From Fimbriimonas sp. (GTDB lineage: Bacteria > Armatimonadota > Fimbriimonadia > Fimbriimonadales > Fimbriimonadaceae), in assembly GCA_029866005.1 (NCBI GenBank), contig JARXAE010000015.1:1-64000 (forward strand): DNA of 64,000 nucleotides, given 5' to 3'. Below, piece by piece: positions 25,782 to 34,945 of the stretch. A model generated the notes under the pieces. It did no database searches. It saw only the letters and a program-made list of their open reading frames with translations, and was not told the DNA's origin. Both the position numbers and the translations under genes were made by a program. Positions within the stretch are counted from its first letter, which is position 1. Each line of letters opens with the position of its first letter.

Positions 25782-26726
25782 ATGGCAACAAATATGGTTC
25801 ATAACGTGCTCATCATCGGCTCCGGTCCCGCCGGTTACACCGCCGCTCTTTACGCCGGTCGCGCTGACCTCAGTCCGGTCGTCATCGCTGGTTCACAACC
25901 AGGCGGACAGCTCACTATCACGACCGATGTCGAGAACTACCCCGGCTTCCCCGATGGCATCATGGGACCAGAGATGATGGAGCTTTTCAAGAAGCAAGCT
26001 GAGCGATTTGGCACTGAAGTCATCCACGAGCACGTTGACCGGGTCGACTTCTCCCAACGCCCATTCCGTGCCTGGGTTGGCGAAAAGGAGTACCAAGCCA
26101 AGAGCATTATTATCAGCACTGGTGCCAGCGCAAAGTGGTTGGGTCTTGAGTCTGAAGTCACCTTTGGCGGTTACGGAGTTAGCGCGTGTGCAACTTGCGA
26201 TGGCTTCTTCTTCCGAGGCAAAACGGTCGCGGTCGTGGGCGGCGGAGATACCGCAATGGAAGAAGCCGATTACCTGACCAAGCACGCGGCAAAGGTGTAC
26301 TTGATCCACCGCCGAGACGAATTCCGGGCGAGCAAAATCATGCAGGATCGAGTTCTTGCGAACCCGAAGGTTGAGGTGATCTACAACACTGCGCTTGACG
26401 AAATCCTCGGGCAGACAGAACCATTCCCCAAGGTCAACGCAGTGCGCCTCAAGAATACTGTGACTGGGGAACTCAGCAACCTGGACCTAGATGGAGTGTT
26501 TATCGCGATCGGCCACAAGCCGAACAGCGACCTGTTTAAGGGGGTTTTGGACATGGATGAGACTGGCTACCTTCTCGTCCAGCCTGGAACTACTCGAACG
26601 AATATCGAAGGTGTGTTTGCCGCCGGAGACATCAGCGACTCAACGTACCGCCAGGCAATTACTGCTGCTGGATCTGGATGCATGGCAGCGATTGATGCCG
26701 AGCGCTGGCTCTCCCATAATCACTAA
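25782..26726 (+). CDS. trxB: Thioredoxin reductase
   Basis: FAD enzyme passing electrons from NADPH to thioredoxin. 314 residues: FAD-binding GSGPAGYTAALYAGRA, redox-active CATC in SACATCDGFFF (about 135-138), NADPH-binding VGGGDTAMEEA and C-terminal GVFAAGDISDSTYRQAITAAGSGCMAA. ATG 25782 follows a TACCCT box by one base; a second ATG at 25794 (MVHNVLIIG) would match the usual N-terminus and a leaderless mRNA, so the start may be there. The FmdB-like gene follows with no gap. Confidence 0.96.
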   Translation: MATNMVHNVLIIGSGPAGYTAALYAGRADLSPVVIAGSQPGGQLTITTDVENYPGFPDGIMGPEMMELFKKQAERFGTEVIHEHVDRVDFSQRPFRAWVGEKEYQAKSIIISTGASAKWLGLESEVTFGGYGVSACATCDGFFFRGKTVAVVGGGDTAMEEADYLTKHAAKVYLIHRRDEFRASKIMQDRVLANPKVEVIYNTALDEILGQTEPFPKVNAVRLKNTVTGELSNLDLDGVFIAIGHKPNSDLFKGVLDMDETGYLLVQPGTTRTNIEGVFAAGDISDSTYRQAITAAGSGCMAAIDAERWLSHNH

Positions 26727-27047
26727 GTGCCAATTTTTGAGTACCGATGTCTGGACTGTGGGCGCAAGTACCGCGCCCTCGTCGGCATGACGGCAGACGC
26801 TGCAGTTGAGTGCGAGCACTGTAAGAGTCCGCGTGGCGAGAAACTCGTCAGTCGCCCTGGAAAGTTCCGAAGGGAGGATGATCGTATTGACGAAATCGCC
26901 GACCGCCTCGAACACTTTGGCGACCCCGAATCCACAGCCGAAATGCGTGATCTTGTTCGAGAACTCGGTCGGGCTGCGGACGACGACGTCGCCGACGACA
27001 TGGAAGAGATGCTCGAAGCTGACCTAGAAGGCAAGCTAGAGGATTAG
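26727..27047 (+). CDS. FmdB-family zinc-ribbon protein
   Basis: A 106-residue protein whose start (PIFEYRCLDCGRKY, then CEHCKS) is the FmdB/CxxC zinc-ribbon domain of putative regulatory proteins. The rest is a highly acidic helical tail (EEMLEADLEGKLED). The GTG start follows the trxB stop directly, so the two are coupled. Its stop shares a TTAG overlap with the convergent desulfhydrase gene. Function of the family is poorly defined. Confidence 0.85.
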   Translation: MPIFEYRCLDCGRKYRALVGMTADAAVECEHCKSPRGEKLVSRPGKFRREDDRIDEIADRLEHFGDPESTAEMRDLVRELGRAADDDVADDMEEMLEADLEGKLED

Positions 27048-28012
27048 GGAAGCGCAAACAGTGCTGGGGTCCCGCCCGTGTGCCAGAAGCAAACCTTCTG
27101 ACCAGCTAGCTCCCCACTCCGAGCCATCTCCAACAAGCCGTGAAATGCCTTACCGGTGTAGATCGGATCGAGATAGATCCCCTCCCGCTGGGCCGCGACC
27201 CGAATCGCGTCCATTGAACCCTCGGAGGGCACGCCGTAACCTGGTCCTACAAAGCGCAAATCGTAAGTGAAGTCGTCAACGGTCAACCCCCGGTCCAGGC
27301 CGGTCATCTGATCCAACTGTCGAGCAAGCTCCACGAACTCCAAAACCATCTCTGGTTCCGGGTCGCACGCAACCCCGTGGTACCGGGTAGGGGAGCCGTG
27401 AAACGCGTAGGTTAATCCCGTTTGGGTCGAACCTGACGATGAAGCCGAGACGACAACATCGAAAGTCTCGGTCAACTCCGAAGCTGCTTCATAGAAGGCA
27501 TAGGCACCTTGCGGTGAGGAGCCCCCAATCGGAATTTCAAAGACTTTCCGCCCCAGACTTTCTTGTTCGAGGCGTAGTGCCGTCGAAGCTGCCATGAGGA
27601 CATCCCACTTGTCGTTCGGAATCAGTCGCATCTCGGCCCCGGCAAACTCGTCCAATAGCAAGTTTCCGCCGCTTGTCTGAAGACCTCCGACGGCTGGCTC
27701 AAATTCGTAGGGCAACTGCATCACGACCGCAATGAATCGAATCCCGAGCATGGCACAGCCCGTTGCGAGTTGTCGAATAAAGTTCGATTGCGCCGAACCA
27801 CAGGTCACAATCGTGTCGTAACCACGGGCGACCGCTTCGCCCAAAAGGTATTCCAGCTTGCGACCCTTATTGCCACCAAAGGCAAAACCAGTAAGGTCGT
27901 CTCGTTTGATCCAAAGATCTATTCCCAATTCCTCCGAGAGCCGCGGAAGCGGGTGGAGCGGGGTGGGGGTAATGATTAAATTTTGCTTCGGGAGGGCAAC
28001 AGTTGTAGCCAC
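27044..28012 (-). CDS. PLP-dependent D-cysteine desulfhydrase / ACC deaminase family enzyme
   Basis: 322 residues, tryptophan-synthase-beta fold. IKRDDLTGFAFGGNKGRKLEYLL carries the PLP lysine, followed by TCGSAQSNFIRQLA and, near the end, FWHTGGTPALFALP. In this family D-cysteine desulfhydrase (DcyD) and ACC deaminase are hard to separate by eye. The GGTP end and the general pattern favour DcyD-type cleavage of D-cysteine to pyruvate, sulfide and ammonia. The start is GTG 28012. Convergent with FmdB (4-nt overlap). Confidence 0.85.
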   Translation of the reverse strand: MATTVALPKQNLIITPTPLHPLPRLSEELGIDLWIKRDDLTGFAFGGNKGRKLEYLLGEAVARGYDTIVTCGSAQSNFIRQLATGCAMLGIRFIAVVMQLPYEFEPAVGGLQTSGGNLLLDEFAGAEMRLIPNDKWDVLMAASTALRLEQESLGRKVFEIPIGGSSPQGAYAFYEAASELTETFDVVVSASSSGSTQTGLTYAFHGSPTRYHGVACDPEPEMVLEFVELARQLDQMTGLDRGLTVDDFTYDLRFVGPGYGVPSEGSMDAIRVAAQREGIYLDPIYTGKAFHGLLEMARSGELAGQKVCFWHTGGTPALFALP

Positions 28013-28031
28013 GCCAATATTGTGACAGACG

Positions 28032-28062
28032 AATAAACAAAAACTCCCCCGAATGGGGGAGT
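28032..28062 (-). terminator. Rho-independent terminator after the E2 gene
   Basis: On the minus strand, ACTCCCCC and GGGGGAGT (28043-28062) form a perfect 8-bp stem with a 4-nt loop, followed by TTTTGTTTATT. It ends the E2 transcript about 45 nt after its stop and before the desulfhydrase start. Confidence 0.88.
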
Positions 28063-28106
28063 CGGTAAGCGGAGCGAACCAGTGGGGCAGTTGTAACTAC
28101 CGAAAA

Positions 28107-29357
28107 CTAGCTCAGAAGCCGAGTCGGATTCTCAAGATAACCTTTGATTAGGTTGATAAAGCGAGCGCCAACCGCACCATCCGCAACTCGGTGGTCGAAC
28201 GATCCGGTGATGTTCATTCGGTGTCGAATCTCGACCTCGTCGTCATCTCCGACAACGACTTTCTTGCGAACCGATGCAATCGCCACGATCGCCGCATTAG
28301 GCTGATTCACAATCGCGAGGAACGTGTCAACGTCCAGCATTCCCATGTTCGAAATGCTGAAGGTCGATCCCGTGAGCTCGTCCATCGAAAGCTTATTGCT
28401 CTTGGCCTTAAACGCCAAATCCTTAACCTCTGACGAGAGTTGTCGAATCGGCTTCAAATTCGCATTCTTCACAACTGGAACGGTCAGTCCGTCCTCGAGC
28501 GCTACCGCGATGCCGATGTGAACGCCACCGTGTTGAAGCAAATGGTCGCCCTGGAAGACGCTATTCACTTGCGGCATATCCTGCAACGCAAGTGCGGAAG
28601 CCTTGACGACAAAGTCGTTGATCGAAACGTTTCCGCTGTCCTCGGCCTTGAACATCTCGCGAAGCTGCATGATCCTCTCAACGTCAACTTCAACCGTGAC
28701 GTAGAAGTGCGGAACCTGCTGCTTGCTCTCTTGGGTCCGCTTCGCCGTGATCTGGCGAATCTTATTGAGCTTGAACACGGTGTCTTCTGCTGTCGCCGCA
28801 ACCGCAGCAAATGCTGGAGCCGCCTTAACCGGTGCTACCGTAGCTACAGGTGCCTTAGCTCCACTGCCCGCAGCAACGACATCCTTCTGCACAATCCGTC
28901 CCGAAGGTCCGGTTCCCGCAACTGAAGCCAAATCGACGCCCAGTTCCGCAGCGATCTTTTTCGCTAACGGAGAAGCTTTCACTCTTTCGTTAGAAACTGG
29001 AGCCGGAGCCGAGGCTGAAGCCTCTGGAGCAGAAGCTGCAATCGGAGCTGATTCTCCAGCCGGAGCCGAAGCCGCCGGAGCCGAACCGCCGCCTGATCCC
29101 CATCCGGCCGGGACAGTCTCGCCGTCCTTCAAAATAATCGCGATCGGAACGCCAACCGGAACCGTAGCCCCTGCTGCCAAGAGAATTCCCGTAAAGGTTC
29201 CCGAACCAGGAGCCTCAAGCTCCATCACGGCCTTGTCGGTCTGGATATTACCAATGACCTGCCCCGACTTCACCTTGTCCCCGTCCTTAACGGTCCACTC
29301 GACAAGGGTCCCTTCTTCCATTCCGTCGCCCATCTTAGGCATGATCACTTCGGTCAT
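28107..29357 (-). CDS. pdhC: 2-Oxo acid dehydrogenase E2 component (dihydrolipoamide acyltransferase)
   Basis: Core acyltransferase of a pyruvate or related dehydrogenase complex. 416 residues: one lipoyl domain (about 1-78, lipoylated Lys in QTDKAVMELE), an Ala/Pro/Glu-rich swinging linker (about 85-125), the E3-binding domain (KASPLAKKIAAELGVDLASVAGTGPSGRIVQKDV) and the catalytic domain with NDFVVKASALALQ and the active-site His in GSFDHRVADGAVGARF. E1 and E3 genes are not adjacent. Whether pyruvate or a branched-chain oxo acid is the substrate is not settled here. Confidence 0.93.
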   Translation of the reverse strand: MTEVIMPKMGDGMEEGTLVEWTVKDGDKVKSGQVIGNIQTDKAVMELEAPGSGTFTGILLAAGATVPVGVPIAIILKDGETVPAGWGSGGGSAPAASAPAGESAPIAASAPEASASAPAPVSNERVKASPLAKKIAAELGVDLASVAGTGPSGRIVQKDVVAAGSGAKAPVATVAPVKAAPAFAAVAATAEDTVFKLNKIRQITAKRTQESKQQVPHFYVTVEVDVERIMQLREMFKAEDSGNVSINDFVVKASALALQDMPQVNSVFQGDHLLQHGGVHIGIAVALEDGLTVPVVKNANLKPIRQLSSEVKDLAFKAKSNKLSMDELTGSTFSISNMGMLDVDTFLAIVNQPNAAIVAIASVRKKVVVGDDDEVEIRHRMNITGSFDHRVADGAVGARFINLIKGYLENPTRLLS

Positions 29358-29571
29358 ATCGTGTCTTCCAAACCCAATCGGGTTCTACGAAAGATTACCT
29401 TGGACAGTGGCTGAGGAATGTGTAATACCGGTTCATCGTTCCGCCGGATTTGCACACTTCCTTAAATGACCTTGAGTCGTGACTTTTTACATCCCAAATG
29501 AAAAGTCATGCGGTTTTGAGTCGCAACGAGAGCAGCTCAGCTGTGTCGCTAAATTGAGCAACTCTAGATTC

Positions 29572-30600
29572 TTAGGACTTAGCCCACTTCTGAGCTTCAA
29601 ACGCCAACGCGGCTCCGCCGAGCATCCCCGCGTCCTCAACCTGCTCGGCAAGCCGAATCTCACAATCCCGGAAAAGGGAAGTGATCGCGTTGGATCTAGC
29701 GGACTGGAAAATCGGATCAAGCAGCCACTTGCCCGCCTTCGAAACCTGCCCACCGATCGCAACGATATCTGGAGCGAAGATGTTGATATAGTTCGCTACT
29801 CCAACCCCCAAAATGGTCCCGACTTCGCGGAAGGTCTCAATCGCCACCTCGTCCCCAGCCTCGCAAGCCTCAAAAATCATCCGAGGAGTAATCGAAGAGG
29901 GATTTCCCTCCGACAGCTCAGTCAGAGCCGATGCCCGCCCACGAATGATCTTGAACTGTGCTCGCCGAACAATCGCGTCCCGCTGGCAATAAGCCTCAAC
30001 CGTCCCGTAAGTCCCGGCGTTACAATCCAAGCCGTCCATGTTGACAATGATGTGCCCCAGCTCAGCACCGCCTTTGTTTCCACCGACCAAAACCAAAGGT
30101 CCGCGAGCATCGCCCAAAACGGCATCCGGGGAGAGAATGACGCCACCGCCGATTCCGGTTCCCATCGTCACCATCACAAACGACTTCGCCGCGCCCTTCC
30201 CGCAGCCATACCGATATTCGCCTAATGCCGCCATATTGGCGTCGTTATCCATAAAGATCGGAATGTCGATGTGCTTCGAAAGTGGAGCCCGAACCGGAAC
30301 GTCGAACCAACTCTCGAACACTCCATCGACCTCCTGGCCAAAGTTCGGTGCCCATCGAACGATCCCCGCAGCATTATCGATATGCCCCGGAATCGCGAGT
30401 CCAACCGCCTCTGGCTTCGACTCTGCCGCCCCCATCGCCTGGCGAATCGTGCCGGCTAACGCATCAAAGATCGCCTCAGTTCCCTTTTGGGCATGCGATG
30501 GGTTCTCAAACTGCTTACCCGCCGGAGATCCATCCTCGTAAAAGGCTCCCGCCCGAACGTTCGTTCCCCCGAGATCAACGCCAATTACGCACCTAGACAC
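29572..30600 (-). CDS. ROK-family sugar kinase (glucokinase-like) with incomplete zinc motif
   Basis: 342 residues, ATP-dependent kinase of glucose-like sugars. IGVDLGGTNVRAG is the phosphate-binding start, D120 in MDNDANMAALGE the catalytic base, and GTGIGGGVI the second nucleotide loop. The ROK zinc motif keeps His183 and Cys193, but the next two Cys are Ala195 and Thr200 (DCNAGTYGTVEAYC). No upstream helix-turn-helix, so an enzyme rather than a NagC-type repressor. The frame is open further upstream into moxR territory; GTG 30600 gives the normal N-terminus. Confidence 0.88.
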   Translation of the reverse strand: MSRCVIGVDLGGTNVRAGAFYEDGSPAGKQFENPSHAQKGTEAIFDALAGTIRQAMGAAESKPEAVGLAIPGHIDNAAGIVRWAPNFGQEVDGVFESWFDVPVRAPLSKHIDIPIFMDNDANMAALGEYRYGCGKGAAKSFVMVTMGTGIGGGVILSPDAVLGDARGPLVLVGGNKGGAELGHIIVNMDGLDCNAGTYGTVEAYCQRDAIVRRAQFKIIRGRASALTELSEGNPSSITPRMIFEACEAGDEVAIETFREVGTILGVGVANYINIFAPDIVAIGGQVSKAGKWLLDPIFQSARSNAITSLFRDCEIRLAEQVEDAGMLGGAALAFEAQKWAKS

Positions 30601-30607
30601 AATCAAA

Positions 30608-30613
30608 AGTTTA
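30608..30613 (-). promoter_or_regulatory. -10-like box TAAACT close to the ROK kinase start
   Basis: On the minus strand TAAACT ends 7 nt before GTG 30600 with no Shine-Dalgarno between. It fits the leaderless pattern seen at other operon heads in the window. Confidence 0.35.
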
Positions 30614-30712
30614 GCATCCGTGTAACCGCGCAATCGTTTGATCAGTCTATGTAAGAATTGTTGAACTAACTTCCCCACAAAAGCGTAGGGTTTAGATACA
30701 GTTTGGGGAGAT

Positions 30713-31663
30713 ATGGCAAGCGCAAGGATAGGAGACTTCTCGCGACGAATCGTCAGCGAAATTGAGAAAGCCGTTGTCGGCAAAAGGGAAGCTGTAGAAA
30801 TGGCGACCGTGACCCTACTTTGTGAAGGTCACTTACTGATCGAAGACGTCCCAGGAGTGGGTAAAACTACCCTGGCTAAAGCCATGGCTCGTACCATTGG
30901 CGGAGAATTTCGCCGCGTCCAATTCACTCCAGACCTTCTTCCCGCAGATATCACTGGAAGCTCAATCTACAACCAAAAGGAAGCCGAGTTCGAGTTCCGC
31001 GCTGGACCGCTGTTTGCGAACGTCGTGCTGGCCGACGAAATCAACCGAGCAACTCCAAAGACTCAGTCCGCCCTGCTGGAAGCCATGGAGGAGGGCCAGG
31101 TTTCGTCCGACGGCGAAACCAGAATGCTCCCGAGACCGTTTTTCGTCATTGCGACCCAAAACTCAGTCGAAATGACCGGGACCTATCCCCTTCCCGAGGC
31201 CCAACTTGACCGCTTCTTCTCTCGCATCTCACTCGGCTATCCTGACCGCGATGCGGAGCGAGCTGTTCTCAGTGCGCAACAGAGCGCCAGCCCGATCGAC
31301 ACCGTCACTGCAGTGATCACCTTGGACGATCTCAAAGCCATCCAAGCTGAGATCCGACAGACGTTTGTTCACGATATGATCAAAGACTACATCGTTGACA
31401 TCGTCCGCGCCACCCGAAACAGCAACCAGCTACTACTCGGCGCATCACCTCGGGCTACCCTGCACCTCATGCGAGCTGCTCAAGCTAAGGCATCGATCCA
31501 GGGCGCGGATTCGGTTCGACCCGACAATGTGAAGCAAGTCGCTCCCTACGTTCTGGGTCACCGGGTTCTCGCTCGCGCTGAACTGAGAGCGAAGGGAATG
31601 GACTCGTATGACGTTGTAAAGCAAGTCGTCGATTCGGTCACCGCGCCGTTCCCGGTGGGATAG
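30713..31663 (+). CDS. MoxR-family AAA+ ATPase
   Basis: 316 residues: Walker A EDVPGVGKTTLAKAMA (about 44-59), Walker B VVLADEINRATPKTQSALLEAMEE, sensor 1 FVIATQNSVEMTGTYPLPEAQLDRF, and the C-terminal AAA lid. MoxR proteins act as chaperones, often with DUF58 and transglutaminase partners as here. GGGGAG at 30705-30710 is a ribosome binding site; a TTCCCCA at 30671-30677 could pair with it. It is followed after 4 nt by the DUF58 gene. Confidence 0.93.
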   Translation: MASARIGDFSRRIVSEIEKAVVGKREAVEMATVTLLCEGHLLIEDVPGVGKTTLAKAMARTIGGEFRRVQFTPDLLPADITGSSIYNQKEAEFEFRAGPLFANVVLADEINRATPKTQSALLEAMEEGQVSSDGETRMLPRPFFVIATQNSVEMTGTYPLPEAQLDRFFSRISLGYPDRDAERAVLSAQQSASPIDTVTAVITLDDLKAIQAEIRQTFVHDMIKDYIVDIVRATRNSNQLLLGASPRATLHLMRAAQAKASIQGADSVRPDNVKQVAPYVLGHRVLARAELRAKGMDSYDVVKQVVDSVTAPFPVG

Positions 31664-31667
31664 AACA

Positions 31668-32846
31668 ATGCGTCGCGTCGCTGGCCGAGCCCTTAGTGTC
31701 GCATCGTTGTTTCTCGGTCTCGTCGCCGTTCTCATCAACGCGCCCGCGTTGTTTTACATGAGCTTCGCCCTCATTGCGACCCTAGCCGCTTGCCACATTC
31801 AGAGCAACTTGGCCACGAAGGCGCTCCGCATCGATCGGATCGCTCCGAAAAGTGTGCATGTGGGCGAACTCGTCACGGTTGAGATCGTGCTTTGGAGTGA
31901 CCGTAAGATCAAGCGACCGCTGGTCACGGTCGACGACAACCTCCCACCCCGTCTCTACCCTGGTGGCGTCGGCCCGAGCCTGCCTGTCGCCCCTGCATTC
32001 GATCTGCCAGTACGCACGATGTACCAGTTCACTCCTCTCAAACGGGGACGGTTCCGTTGGAAGAACTTGAAAGTCACCGCGACGGATGCGTTGGGACTTA
32101 CGACCAAGACAGTCGAGTATCCCACTGAGCAAACCGAAATCGTCGTGGTTCCACTTCCTATTCCGGTTTCGATTGAGTTGCCCAGTTCCGCGGGCTGGGG
32201 AATCAATGAAGCAATATCTGGTCAGGCAGCAGGTGCTGGCATCGAGCCCCGAGGAATTCGGCAATATGCCTACGGCGACTCCCTTCGCCACGTCCATTGG
32301 CGCACAAGTGCCCGGACCGGCGTGTTGCAAGTGAAAGAGTTTCAAGCGGGCTCTCAGGGTGCAGCAAGCTTTGTCATTCAACGTTCGAGCAACACCGATG
32401 TCGGCAAGGGCAACGTCTCCACACTAGATGCGATCTGTGGGCACTCCCTGTTCATCGCGGAGCAAATGCTTCGACAGGGAGTTAGTGTGACGTTCCCCCT
32501 TATGGAGGAAGAACGTGGGAAAAAGGGAGAAGCCGAGCGCAAAGAGGAAGTCGCTTTGCTGTTAGGAACTCTGATTGCAGATTCTCCAGCGACACTTGGG
32601 GCTGACTTGCTGGAAGCCGCCTCGCTGTTGGAGAGTGGCGCAACACTGTACGTTTTCACTTCGGTCGATGATGGCTCGCTTGTATCGGCACTTCAACGCC
32701 TTCGCGGACGAGTCAGCGTTGTTGTTCTGGTCTACGAAGCCGCCGCCTACGATCCCAAGCGACTCGCGGACTCTGCGGCTCTGTTCAGCGAGGCATACCG
32801 TCAAGCTGGCGCTCACGTCGTGCTGATGCCGGAGGTTGCAGGATGA
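31668..32846 (+). CDS. DUF58 membrane protein
   Basis: 392 residues: two N-terminal membrane helices (about 9-45), a beta-rich domain (about 55-190), then the DUF58 motif IEPRGIRQYAYGDSLRHVHWRTSARTG (about 197-223) and a VWA-like C-terminal domain. This is the standard partner of MoxR and transglutaminase genes; the molecular role is unknown. It overlaps the transglutaminase gene by 4 nt. Confidence 0.9.
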   Translation: MRRVAGRALSVASLFLGLVAVLINAPALFYMSFALIATLAACHIQSNLATKALRIDRIAPKSVHVGELVTVEIVLWSDRKIKRPLVTVDDNLPPRLYPGGVGPSLPVAPAFDLPVRTMYQFTPLKRGRFRWKNLKVTATDALGLTTKTVEYPTEQTEIVVVPLPIPVSIELPSSAGWGINEAISGQAAGAGIEPRGIRQYAYGDSLRHVHWRTSARTGVLQVKEFQAGSQGAASFVIQRSSNTDVGKGNVSTLDAICGHSLFIAEQMLRQGVSVTFPLMEEERGKKGEAERKEEVALLLGTLIADSPATLGADLLEAASLLESGATLYVFTSVDDGSLVSALQRLRGRVSVVVLVYEAAAYDPKRLADSAALFSEAYRQAGAHVVLMPEVAG

Positions 32847-34945
32847 GGAAGAACTGGTGGACGGATACTAGCGCCGCAAACTTCGTCGATTATGTGATTA
32901 GTTGGCTGGCGTCCTCCCTTGCGGCATGGTCTTGTGGTCAAGCGGTTGGTTCCGATACAGTCTCAATTCTTGGACTCGGAATCGTCACCGTCGGCAGCCT
33001 ACTCAGCTTCCTCGCCCGGTCCATTGGATCTGAAAAGAAATGGACCGGGCTGGCCGGACCGCTATACTGCGTCGCGGCCTGGGCGGCATTTCTTGGGGTT
33101 CGGTTTATCAATGGTGCAGTTTTCGAAGAAGGCACATTTCCAATGGAACTCTTGCCATCAAGCTGGCTCTATTGGATGATCTTGTTTGGAACTTTTTTCC
33201 TTTGGCGCGATGGAACCCTCATCTTCCACCTTGTTCCTGCCCTGGCGATGTTCGGTTTCGTCGGTTGCTACGATACGTTTCGTCCAGTCGTCGTGCTGTT
33301 CTTCATCTTCTTGGTGTGTTTCGCCATCATGTTTGCCCGGGCGCATGCAAGAGAAATGCAAACGAGGGCACTGCAGTCGGGCTACTTCATGCACACATCT
33401 CAATCAAGACTGTCGTCGATGGATCAGTCTGAAGTGTTGCGGGATGGACCCTGGCGATGGGCGGCCGGTGCCGAGTGGGCACTTGGCTCCGCGCTCGTGA
33501 TTGTCCTGCTCTCCGCCGTAGGGGCGCCGGTGATTCAGGCAGGAGCGAAGCCTATCGCAGGGTTTATTTCAGTTCGCCAACCCACCATTCGGAATGCGGC
33601 AAATCGTCTGACCTCTGCCGCAGCGGTCAGCCAAGATACTGCCCGTGTTGGCACTGGCGCGGTGAATTTGTCTAACCGCCCCTACTTCGAAATCAAAGGT
33701 GACGTTCCTGAATACATGAGGGTCGGAACGTTTAACCGGTGGACCGGTCAACAGTGGCAGCGGGTTAACTCAACTTCTCCTACGGAAGTCTTCAATACGA
33801 CGACAGGAAAAACTCTTAATAAGACGGATCCGTCGTTGGTGCAAAGGTTTAAGACTCCGAATCAAGCTCCAGGAATCCCGCCAAGCGAGTATCGATCCCA
33901 GTTCATTGAAATCACGTCGCTGATTCCAACTTCAGAGATTCCTCAAGCCGGCAACAGTCCTGTCGCCCAGCACCCTCGTGGCGTTTCGCCGACGGTCGAC
34001 GGGGTCGCGATTGCAGCATCCATTAGCCTCTATTCCGGCAGTGTTCGGTTCGATCGGGTTGAGCCGAAGGAGGGAGCAAATGCTCCGAAGAGGATCCCTG
34101 GATCGATGTTAGAGTACATTTCGAAAGAGAACCTTCCACCGCTTCTGGTACTCAAGGCGAAAGAGGTTACCCAGGGGAAGAAGAACGATTTCGAACGGAT
34201 GGAGAGCATCCGAAAGGCCGTTAGTCGCCTGATCAAGTACAACACCAAGGTCGATCCAACCCCGGCGGGGAAAGACCCTGCAGAGTACGCGTGCTTCGAG
34301 ACTCGGGAAGGGTATTGTGATGTGTTTGCGACCTCAGTGGTGCAAATGGCGAGAGCGGTGGGGATACCCTGCCGGTACACGATCGGCTATCTCCCAGGAC
34401 CCGAAAATGTTAACTCCGTGGGTACCCAAATTCTGCTTGAGTCAGATCGGCACGCTTGGGCAGAAGCGTTCTTCGACGGTATCGGTTGGGTTCCTTTTGA
34501 TGCGACGATCGGAGCAGATGTAGTTCCTGGTGGCGATCGACGAAACAGCGAAAACTCTGGTCTCAGCTTTATTCAGATCCTCGGCTGGACTCTCAACGGA
34601 CTTATAGTGATTGCCATTGCCGCTGGAGCTTTTGCGATGTACAAGGCGAAAACTGCTCCGCGAACCGCTGAGGTTGTTCGCGCCGAGATGGATCGTGCTT
34701 ACCTTGTGTTTGTCAGCAATATCTGGCGGTACACGGGCCAGCGAAGGTTATTGAGTGAAACCACGAACGAGTATCTCGAGAGGGTGAGCGGAAAACTTGG
34801 TGAGCACCGCCCACTTGCAGTGGAGTTGGCGAACGAATTCACAAACAGAATGTTCTATCGAACTGCGCCATCCGACGAACAGGTGGCGAAGCTTCAGGCT
34901 GACGTGGCACACTTTGCTAAGCAACTTCGCGCGGCAAAGAAATGA
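32843..34945 (+). CDS. Membrane transglutaminase-like protein (TgpA type)
   Basis: 700 residues: about six N-terminal membrane helices (about 15-175, and one near 210-235), an extracytoplasmic region, a transglutaminase core and a C-terminal helix near 575-600 followed by a cytoplasmic tail. The catalytic triad is visible: Cys in REGYCDVFATSVVQMAR, His in SDRHAWAEAFF and Asp in GWVPFDATIG. Could crosslink, hydrolyse or modify envelope proteins. Last gene of the moxR set, but coupled by ATGA overlap to holA. Confidence 0.9.
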   Translation: MRKNWWTDTSAANFVDYVISWLASSLAAWSCGQAVGSDTVSILGLGIVTVGSLLSFLARSIGSEKKWTGLAGPLYCVAAWAAFLGVRFINGAVFEEGTFPMELLPSSWLYWMILFGTFFLWRDGTLIFHLVPALAMFGFVGCYDTFRPVVVLFFIFLVCFAIMFARAHAREMQTRALQSGYFMHTSQSRLSSMDQSEVLRDGPWRWAAGAEWALGSALVIVLLSAVGAPVIQAGAKPIAGFISVRQPTIRNAANRLTSAAAVSQDTARVGTGAVNLSNRPYFEIKGDVPEYMRVGTFNRWTGQQWQRVNSTSPTEVFNTTTGKTLNKTDPSLVQRFKTPNQAPGIPPSEYRSQFIEITSLIPTSEIPQAGNSPVAQHPRGVSPTVDGVAIAASISLYSGSVRFDRVEPKEGANAPKRIPGSMLEYISKENLPPLLVLKAKEVTQGKKNDFERMESIRKAVSRLIKYNTKVDPTPAGKDPAEYACFETREGYCDVFATSVVQMARAVGIPCRYTIGYLPGPENVNSVGTQILLESDRHAWAEAFFDGIGWVPFDATIGADVVPGGDRRNSENSGLSFIQILGWTLNGLIVIAIAAGAFAMYKAKTAPRTAEVVRAEMDRAYLVFVSNIWRYTGQRRLLSETTNEYLERVSGKLGEHRPLAVELANEFTNRMFYRTAPSDEQVAKLQADVAHFAKQLRAAKK

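Noticed and set aside
28723-29469. 248-codon plus-strand Ala-rich frame opposite the E2 gene
   Set aside because: It reads the complement of the Ala/Pro linker; composition explains the open frame.
29479-30225. 248-codon plus-strand frame opposite the ROK kinase
   Set aside because: Antisense of a conserved gene with no ribosome binding site or family pattern.
30601-30783. Upstream extension of the ROK kinase
   Set aside because: It runs into the divergent moxR gene and has no ROK-like or helix-turn-helix sequence.
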